A stretch of 11,103 bases of DNA from Phenylobacterium sp. (lineage in GTDB: Bacteria > Pseudomonadota > Alphaproteobacteria > Caulobacterales > Caulobacteraceae), in contig JAQGIJ010000285.1 of the NCBI GenBank assembly GCA_028291285.1, positions 1 through 11,103 on the forward strand, written 5' to 3'. This document shows, piece after piece, positions 7,032-11,103 of this stretch. The position numbers were made by a program, and so were the translations under genes. How positions within the stretch are numbered: the first letter of the stretch is position 1; the number at the start of each line of letters is the position of its first letter. The notes under the pieces were generated by a model. The model saw nothing but the letters and a program-made list of their open reading frames with translations. It had not been told where the DNA came from and made no database searches.

Positions 7032-7775
7032 ATGGCGCAGGATCTGTTCGACCTGACGGGCAAGGTGGCGCTGGTCACCGGCGGCAGTCGCGGCCTGGGC
7101 CGCGCCATGGTGCTGGGCTTCGCCCGGGCCGGCGCCGACGTGGTCATCGCCAGCCGCAAGCTCGACGCCTGCCAGGCGGTCGCCGCCGAGGTCGAGGCGC
7201 TGGGGCGCCGCGCCCTGCCCTACGCCTGCCACGTCGGCCGCTGGGACGAGCTCGACCGGCTGATCGAGGCGGCCTACCAGACCTTCGGACGGGTGGACGT
7301 GCTGGTGAACAACGCCGCGCTCTCGCCGATGATGCCGTCGCTGGAGATGACCGACGAGTTCTTCGACAAGATCGTCGGGGTGAACCTGAAGGGTCCCTTC
7401 CGATTGTCGGCGGTGATCGGCGCCCGGATGGCCGACGGCGACGGGGGCGCGATCATCAACATCTCGTCGGGCGCCTCGCTGCACCCGATGCCGCGCGTCG
7501 GTCCCTATTCCGCGACCAAGGCGGGCCTCAACGCGCTGACCCAGGTGTTCGCCCAGGAGTACGGGCCCAAGGTGCGGGTGAACACCATCGTCTGCGGCTC
7601 GTTCGACACCGACATGCACCAGCCGGGCGACGAGGAGAAGGCGATCGGCGGCCGCCGCGCCATCGACCGCGTGGCCCAGCCGGAGGAGATCGTCACCACC
7701 GCCCTCTACCTGGCGAGCCCGGCCACCAGCTACACCACCGGGGCGATGATCCGGGTGGACGGCGGCATCCCGTAG
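7032..7775 (+). CDS. Short-chain dehydrogenase/reductase (classical SDR)
   Basis: A 247-residue classical SDR of standard length. The cofactor motif TGGSRGLG (16-23) and NNAA (93-96) are present. The catalytic set is Asn118 (GVNLKG), Ser146 (NISSG), Tyr159 and Lys163 (YSATK). The C-terminus GAMIRVDGGIP is the usual closing strand. SRK at 41-43 after the second strand suggests NADP(H), although this is not firm. It would oxidise or reduce a secondary alcohol or ketone, for example the 3-hydroxyacyl-CoA or a ring hydroxyl of the compound degraded by the divergent operon. It is transcribed away from the DUF35-thiolase-ligase operon across a shared 118-nt promoter region, so joint control is plausible. 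It converges with the unknown gene at 7779-8675, with only 3 nt between the two stop codons, and I see no terminator there. Confidence 0.92.
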   Translation: MAQDLFDLTGKVALVTGGSRGLGRAMVLGFARAGADVVIASRKLDACQAVAAEVEALGRRALPYACHVGRWDELDRLIEAAYQTFGRVDVLVNNAALSPMMPSLEMTDEFFDKIVGVNLKGPFRLSAVIGARMADGDGGAIINISSGASLHPMPRVGPYSATKAGLNALTQVFAQEYGPKVRVNTIVCGSFDTDMHQPGDEEKAIGGRRAIDRVAQPEEIVTTALYLASPATSYTTGAMIRVDGGIP

Positions 7776-7778
7776 GCC

Positions 7779-8675
7779 TCAGCCCAGGACGCCCGGCAGC
7801 CGCGAACCTTCGCGTTCCAGCCAGGCCAGGCCTTCGGGCTCGGCGGGTGTGGAAAGGGGCACACTCCGGTCGGCCAGCAGGGTGTCGATCCGCCAGAGCC
7901 GCTCGACCCCACCGGCCGCTTGGCGCAGGAGCCCCGGCTCCGGGCCGGGCGCGAAGCCCTCGAGGTCCAGCGGCGCGCCCTCGAGGAAGGGATTGGTCGC
8001 CAGCTCGACGACGAAGGCGTCGCCGCTGCGGCGGGCGTAGCGCGCCTCGGCCTCGAAGATGCGGCTGGCGAGGGCGGCCGGATCGGCAGCGCGGCGGACC
8101 TGCAGCGGCAGCGGCGCTTCGCTGTCGAGTGCGACCTTGCGGCCGAGGGCGAAGAGCGCGTGCTCGCCGGCGATGACCAGGCCGCCGTCGCGCGGACGTC
8201 CGTCCTCGCTCACCAGCCGAAGCCCGACCAGCGGGCCCGAGATCCCGGCCTGCAGCCGCCAGTCCTCGACGTAGATCCCGCTCGGCGCGAACTCCAGCAG
8301 GCTGGTCCCCACCCGACGCAGCTCGCCGGGCTCCGGCCACTTGTCGTAGGGCTGGAACGCCGCCCAGTTCGACCAGCTCATCCGGCCGGCGTCGAAGGCG
8401 GTGTCGGCGACGCCGCCCTCGGCGTGGGCCAACGCCTCCAGCTCCTCGCGGGTGCAGTCGGCGAGGCCTGCGCGGTGGGAGACGTCCGGCCGGCCGGCGG
8501 GCACGCGGATGTCGCCGGTTAGCCCGTGGCTCTGGATCCAGATCACACGGGTGGCGGCATCCTCCGCCCCGCTCGCATAGGTGATGCAGCGGCGGTGGAA
8601 GCAGCCGAGCGTCCAGTCGGGAACGCGCAGTGGCCCGGCGTGCGGCGCCCAGGCCGCGAGATCGAGGAGGTTCAC
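7779..8675 (-). CDS. Conserved-looking protein of unknown function, possibly HRI1/lipocalin-like
   Basis: A 298-residue soluble protein with no signal peptide or membrane segment. I do not recognise it with confidence. Several short strand-like, Trp-rich blocks stand out: VIWIQSHGLTGDIRVPAGRP (44-63), MSWSNWAAFQPYDKW (99-113), SGIYVEDWRLQ (132-142) and GGLVIAGEHALFALGR (164-179). Their order and spacing recall the beta-barrel HRI1 family (a Trp-containing strand, then an acidic-W-R/L strand, then a GLVI strand), but this is a weak resemblance from memory. The second half (about 185-298) is rich in Ala, Leu and Pro, with no motif that I can name. Start GTG 8675 overlaps the TGA of the upstream oxygenase gene as GTGA, with only a weak ribosome site, so the two proteins are probably made together. 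The partner context suggests a role in handling the oxygenase's substrate or product; that is inference only. Confidence 0.82.
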   Translation of the reverse strand: MNLLDLAAWAPHAGPLRVPDWTLGCFHRRCITYASGAEDAATRVIWIQSHGLTGDIRVPAGRPDVSHRAGLADCTREELEALAHAEGGVADTAFDAGRMSWSNWAAFQPYDKWPEPGELRRVGTSLLEFAPSGIYVEDWRLQAGISGPLVGLRLVSEDGRPRDGGLVIAGEHALFALGRKVALDSEAPLPLQVRRAADPAALASRIFEAEARYARRSGDAFVVELATNPFLEGAPLDLEGFAPGPEPGLLRQAAGGVERLWRIDTLLADRSVPLSTPAEPEGLAWLEREGSRLPGVLG

Positions 8676-9631
8676 GCCGGCAGGCTCTCGCGGCGCGGGG
8701 CGAGGTAGCGGAAGGTCTTCACCGTCTGCGCCCAGAGGTGCTCTCCGGAGACCAGCCGCTCGAAGCGCGCCGGCCGCTCGCGGCTGACGAACTGCGGCGC
8801 GGGCTCGACCACCGTCCAGTAGTCGCAGGTGGCGAAGAAGGGGAAGGAATAGCGCTCCTCGGCCACCTTGCGCACCCGGTGCGCCGTGGCGCGGAACTCG
8901 CCGTTGGTCCAGACCTCCAGCATGTCGCCGATGTTGACGACGAAGCCGCCTGGGATCGGCGGGACGTCGATCCAGTCGCCGGCGCCGTTCTTCACCTCCA
9001 GGCCCGGGGCGGTGCCCTGCAGCACGGTGAAGAACTCGTAGTCGGTGTGGGCGCCGATACCCTCCTGGTCGAGGGCGGCGGGGTCATAAGGATAGTGGAC
9101 CAGCCGCAGCTGGCTGGGCGGGCGCGTCAGGTGCGGCTCGAAATGGTCCTCCGGCAAATCGAGCGCCAGGGCGAAGCCGCGGAACAGCCGCCGCGCCAGC
9201 GCCGCCACGGCCGCATAATAGGCGCTTACCGCGGGCTTGAACCCGTCCAGCTCCGGCCAGAGGTTGGCCCCCACCATCGGCGCCTCGCCGGCCGCCTCTG
9301 GTACGTCGAGGTTGACGTCGAAGGCCTCCTTCTTGTCGATCTTGCCACTGGCGAACACCTCCTCGCCTTCCGGCACATAGCCGGAGTGGTTGAACGAGCG
9401 GCCGATGTAGGCGGCCATCTTCTGCGGCGTCGGCTGGGCGAAGAAGCGCGCGGCGGCCTCGCGCACGTCCTGGCTCAGCGCCTCGGGCACGCCGTGCCCG
9501 GTGACATAGAGGAAGCCCACCTCCCGCGCCGCGCGGCCGATCTCCTGGGCCACGCGGCGGCGCGCCGCCGGGTCCCCGGCGCCGCGGCCCGCGATGTCGA
9601 CGATGGGAATGCTCTGAAAATCAGCGGTCAC
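8672..9631 (-). CDS. 2-oxoglutarate/Fe(II)-dependent oxygenase, isopenicillin N synthase family
   Basis: A 319-residue non-haem iron oxygenase. It has an N-terminal DIOX_N-type region (IPIVDIAGRG; VGFLYVTGHGVPE at 38-50), the linker SGYVPEGEEVFASGKIDKKE (83-102), and a jelly-roll core with the iron ligands His195 and Asp197 (GIGAHTDYEFF) and His251 (ATAHRV). The 2-oxoglutarate-binding pair is Arg260-x-Ser262 (ERYSFPFF). Such enzymes hydroxylate, desaturate or cleave small molecules using O2 and 2-oxoglutarate. The substrate is unknown. The GEEV segment and general layout also resemble the ethylene-forming enzyme/homoarginine hydroxylase group, but similar linkers are widespread in the family. 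Start GTG 9631 is supported by GAGGAG 7 nt upstream. It overlaps the unknown downstream gene by GTGA and diverges from an ABC-transporter binding-protein gene, with matching dyads in the spacer. Confidence 0.92.
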   Translation of the reverse strand: MTADFQSIPIVDIAGRGAGDPAARRRVAQEIGRAAREVGFLYVTGHGVPEALSQDVREAAARFFAQPTPQKMAAYIGRSFNHSGYVPEGEEVFASGKIDKKEAFDVNLDVPEAAGEAPMVGANLWPELDGFKPAVSAYYAAVAALARRLFRGFALALDLPEDHFEPHLTRPPSQLRLVHYPYDPAALDQEGIGAHTDYEFFTVLQGTAPGLEVKNGAGDWIDVPPIPGGFVVNIGDMLEVWTNGEFRATAHRVRKVAEERYSFPFFATCDYWTVVEPAPQFVSRERPARFERLVSGEHLWAQTVKTFRYLAPRRESLPA

Positions 9632-9638
9632 GGCTGGG

Positions 9639-9644
9639 CTCCTC
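9639..9644 (-). promoter_or_regulatory. Shine-Dalgarno GAGGAG supporting the oxygenase GTG start
   Basis: GAGGAG on the minus strand ends 7 nt before the GTG at 9631. It is a near-ideal site and position, and the protein begins only a few residues before the conserved IPIVDIAG segment, so the non-ATG start is credible. Confidence 0.75.
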
Positions 9645-9654
9645 GCCCGGGCGT

Positions 9655-9680
9655 TGTTACGGACTGGGATTTTCGTAACA
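9655..9680. promoter_or_regulatory. Dyad operator candidate 1, oxygenase side (TGTTACG-N12-CGTAACA)
   Basis: Perfect 7-bp arms TGTTACG (9655-9661) and CGTAACA (9674-9680) flank a 12-nt spacer, with arm centres about two helical turns apart, as expected for a dimeric DNA-binding protein. It lies 23 nt upstream of the oxygenase GTG, overlapping where that promoter should be. A second site of the same geometry and related sequence stands at 9827-9852. The regulator family cannot be named. Confidence 0.6.
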
Positions 9681-9762
9681 CTCGGACAGGCTGGGGTTGC
9701 GCCGCCGCCGGGGCGCGGGCGGCGATCGCCCTGGATTGATTGCGGATCAGCCGTTCGCCGCG

Positions 9763-9789
9763 GCCGGCGCCCACAAATGCGGCGCCGGC
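9763..9789. repeat. 9-bp perfect inverted repeat in the divergent spacer
   Basis: GCCGGCGCC (9763-9771) and GGCGCCGGC (9781-9789) flank a 9-nt loop. All stem pairs are G-C. There is no T-run on either side, so it is not an intrinsic terminator. It lies midway between the two dyads, upstream of both inferred promoters, so it is probably not transcribed in either leader. It could separate the two promoters or be a by-product of GC-rich DNA. Confidence 0.45.
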
Positions 9790-9820
9790 GCAGCGGAGGA
9801 GCCGCCGCCGCTTGCGGCCC

Positions 9821-9851
9821 TTGGATTATTACGAACTCGCCAGTCAGTAAT
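9821..9851 (+). promoter_or_regulatory. Possible promoter of the ABC binding-protein gene
   Basis: TTGGAT (9821-9826) could act as -35 and AGTAAT (9846-9851) as -10, with a 19-nt spacer, slightly long. Each is only a partial match to consensus. Transcription would start near 9858, giving a leader of about 37 nt. Dyad 2 fills the space between and over the -10, which would suit repression. Confidence 0.3.
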
Positions 9852-9852
9852 A
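9827..9852. promoter_or_regulatory. Dyad operator candidate 2, transporter side (TATTACG-N12-AGTAATA)
   Basis: TATTAC (9827-9832) and GTAATA (9847-9852) form a perfect 6-bp dyad. Written with one more base per side it has the same 7-12-7 layout as the site at 9655-9680. The left 13 bases of the two sites agree at 10 positions (T-TTACG-ACT-G), so the likeness runs past the arms. It lies 42 nt upstream of the binding-protein ATG. Confidence 0.58.
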
Positions 9853-9894
9853 CCGACGCCGGCCGAGCGCGCCGGTTCGAGAAGGGAATCCGCG

Positions 9895-10998
9895 ATGCGA
9901 AGGTGGCTGAAGACAGTGGGGGTCGCCGGCGCGGCCGTGGCGTTCGGACTGGGCCTTTCGAGCTGCAGCAAGCCGGCGAGCCAGAGCGCTCAGGCGCCGG
10001 CGGCGTCGGCCGACAAGGAGTACCAGATCGGCTGGACCATCTACGCCGGCTGGATGCCGTGGCCCTACGCCCAGCAGGCCGGCATCGTGAAGAAGTGGGC
10101 CGACAAGTACCACGTGAAGATCAAGCTCGTTCAGATCAACGACTACGTCGAGAGCCTGAACCAGTACACCGCGGGCAAGCTGGACGGGGTGCTCTCCACC
10201 AATATGGACGCCCTGACGATCCCGGCCGCCGGCGGCAAGGACACCACCGTGGTGATGATCGGCGACTACTCCAACGGCAACGACGGGGTGGTGCTGAAGA
10301 ACGGCTCCACCATGGCCGACATCAAGGGCCGCTCGGTGAACCTGGTCGAGAACTCGGTCTCGCAATACCTGCTGGCGCGCGGGCTGGAGAGCGCCGGGAT
10401 GAAGACCGCCGACGTCAAGCTGGTCAACACCTCCGACGCCGACATCGTCGCCGCCTTCAGCGCGCCGGCCACCAATGCGGTCGTCGCCTGGAACCCGCAG
10501 CTGACCGAGATCAAGAAGGCGGCGGGCGCCAAGGAGGTCTTCGATTCCAGCAAGATCCCCGGCGAGATCGAGGACATGCTGGTGATCTCCACCGAGGTCG
10601 CCAAGCAGAACCCCAACGTCGCCAAGGCGCTGACCGGGATCTGGTACGAGACCATGGCGCTGATGCGGAAGGACACGCCCGAGGGCAAGGCCGCGCTCGA
10701 GGCCATGGCCAAGCTTTCCGGCGCCGACCTGGCCAACTACCAGGGCCAGCTGAAGACCACCTACCTCTACTACGATCCGAAGATGACGCTGGACTTCACC
10801 AACAGCCCCGCGCTGGTCGCCGCCACCGACAAGGTGCGCAAGTTCAGCTTCGAGAACGGCCTGTTCGGCAAGGGCGCCAAGTCGGTGGACGACATCGGCA
10901 TCGAGTTCCCCAACGGCAAGATCCTCGGCGACCCGAAGAACGTGAAGCTCCGGTTCGACCCGACCTTCGTGGCCGCCGCGGCGAACGGCCAGCTCTAA
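9895..10998 (+). CDS. ABC transporter substrate-binding lipoprotein, urea-carboxylase-region type
   Basis: A 367-residue periplasmic binding protein of the nitrate/sulfonate/taurine (NMT1/SsuA-like) fold. The N-terminus is MRRWLK, a hydrophobic stretch and the lipobox LSSC with Cys24, so it is probably an anchored lipoprotein. The mature part matches my memory of the binding proteins encoded beside urea carboxylase and guanidine-using genes: WTIYAGWMPWPYAQQAGIVK (47-66), QINDYVESLNQYTAGK (80-95), STNMDALTIPAAGG (101-114), GDYSNGNDG (123-131), NTSDADIVAAF (178-188) and VFDSSKIPGEIEDM (215-228). The ligand is likely a small nitrogen compound such as urea, guanidine or a derivative, but sequence alone does not prove it. 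ATG 9895 has AAGGGA 7 nt upstream (9882-9887). The permease gene follows after 34 nt. The gene diverges from the oxygenase gene. I looked for the guanidine-I riboswitch consensus in the leader and did not see it. Confidence 0.9.
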   Translation: MRRWLKTVGVAGAAVAFGLGLSSCSKPASQSAQAPAASADKEYQIGWTIYAGWMPWPYAQQAGIVKKWADKYHVKIKLVQINDYVESLNQYTAGKLDGVLSTNMDALTIPAAGGKDTTVVMIGDYSNGNDGVVLKNGSTMADIKGRSVNLVENSVSQYLLARGLESAGMKTADVKLVNTSDADIVAAFSAPATNAVVAWNPQLTEIKKAAGAKEVFDSSKIPGEIEDMLVISTEVAKQNPNVAKALTGIWYETMALMRKDTPEGKAALEAMAKLSGADLANYQGQLKTTYLYYDPKMTLDFTNSPALVAATDKVRKFSFENGLFGKGAKSVDDIGIEFPNGKILGDPKNVKLRFDPTFVAAAANGQL

Positions 10999-11024
10999 GT
11001 ACTGCCTACCCTCCCCGGGAGAGA

Positions 11025-11070
11025 CCGCCCCCATGCCCCGACTGCTGAACGTCAGGCCGCGTGGGGGCGG
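11025..11070 (+). promoter_or_regulatory. Stable mRNA hairpin covering the permease start codon
   Basis: CCGCCCCCATGC (11025-11036) pairs with GCGTGGGGGCGG (11059-11070) over 12 bp, with one G-U wobble. The AUG start (11033-11035) is inside the left arm. The 22-nt loop holds a smaller CTGA-ACG-TCAG hairpin (11045-11055). The ribosome site GGGAGAG (11017-11023) stays just outside. Folded, this would hide the start codon and could lower permease translation or protect the upstream binding-protein mRNA. Confidence 0.55.
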
Positions 11071-11103
11071 CCGCCTGCTGCTCGGCCTGATCCCGATCCT
11101 GCT
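11033..11103 (+). CDS. ABC transporter permease, N-terminal fragment (3' truncated)
   Basis: The first 23 codons are visible before the window ends. A short basic head with three Arg (MPRLLNVRPRGGGR) is followed by the beginning of a hydrophobic segment (LLLGLIPIL), as in permeases with a cytoplasmic N-terminus and a first transmembrane helix. Permeases of the urea-carboxylase-linked transporter begin in a very similar way. ATG 11033 has GGGAGAG 9 nt upstream (11017-11023). It follows the binding-protein gene by 34 nt, so both are probably on one mRNA. The start codon is embedded in a strong inverted repeat. An ATPase gene is expected beyond the window. Confidence 0.75.
   Translation, partial: MPRLLNVRPRGGGRLLLGLIPIL

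Noticed and set aside
9700..9724. CGCCGCC and GGCGGCG inverted repeat with an 11-nt loop
   Set aside because: Simple GC-repeat sequence that would pair in many ways; no T-run and no link to a start or stop.
9721..9730. GGCGATCGCC palindrome resembling the cyanobacterial HIP1 element
   Set aside because: I noted this single copy in a GC-rich spacer and no repeats of it nearby; the host does not look cyanobacterial, so it is probably chance.
9632..9894. Guanidine-I (ykkC) riboswitch upstream of the urea-type binding protein
   Set aside because: Such transporters are sometimes under this riboswitch, so I searched for its conserved GGGAGA-like and AAAAGCCCGGGAGA-like parts on the plus strand and did not find them.
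9844..11034. Long minus-strand open frame opposite the binding-protein gene
   Set aside because: Low-complexity Gly/Val/His/Leu composition typical of antisense frames in GC-rich genes; the plus strand encodes a clear binding protein.
1..11103. Mobile elements, CRISPR arrays, tRNA or rRNA genes, phage genes
   Set aside because: I saw no transposase or integrase sequence, no regularly spaced repeats and no tRNA-like cloverleaf; the window is continuous metabolic and transport genes.

Overview
This is a GC-rich, gene-dense stretch of a Gram-negative chromosome. The TonB-dependent outer-membrane receptor, the GC-rich codon use and the mix of acyl-CoA enzymes suggest an alphaproteobacterium, perhaps Caulobacteraceae (Phenylobacterium/Caulobacter type) or a sphingomonad-like relative. 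That placement is an impression from protein style; no rRNA or marker gene is present.

Left part (1-1930, + strand): the C-terminal end of a TonB-dependent receptor, then a CaiB/BaiF-type protein that keeps the His/Asp pair of alpha-methylacyl-CoA racemases. Middle (1869-6913, - strand): a tightly packed five-gene operon read in the order DUF35 zinc-ribbon/OB protein, thiolase-like protein, acyl-CoA ligase, LLM-class flavin oxidoreductase, 3-hydroxyisobutyrate-dehydrogenase-like reductase. The joints are TGATG, ATGA, an 11-nt gap and GTGA. A short-chain dehydrogenase (7032-7775, + strand) diverges from it. Together these look like part of a catabolic route for a hydrophobic, alpha-methyl-branched carboxylic acid such as a steroid or isoprenoid side chain: uptake, CoA activation, epimerisation, alcohol oxidation and carbon-carbon cleavage. 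The thiolase-like protein lacks the usual Cys and His catalytic residues, so with its DUF35 partner it resembles the Ltp2-type retro-aldolases more than true thiolases. No acyl-CoA dehydrogenase or enoyl-CoA hydratase lies in the window, so the route is incomplete here.

Right part (7779-11103): a second, apparently unrelated unit. On the - strand a 2-oxoglutarate/Fe(II) oxygenase of the isopenicillin N synthase family overlaps, by GTGA, a 298-residue protein of unknown function. Diverging on the + strand is an ABC-transporter binding protein, which looks like a lipoprotein of the type found beside urea carboxylase genes, followed by the first 23 codons of a permease. The 263-nt divergent spacer carries two dyads of identical geometry (7-bp arms, 12-nt spacer), one near each start, suggesting one regulator for both directions. 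A 12-bp hairpin (one G-U pair) covers the permease start codon, which could hold permease translation below that of the binding protein.

The best candidates for something undescribed are the oxygenase/unknown-protein/transporter unit with its twin dyads, and the catalytically altered thiolase-DUF35 pair in its operon.
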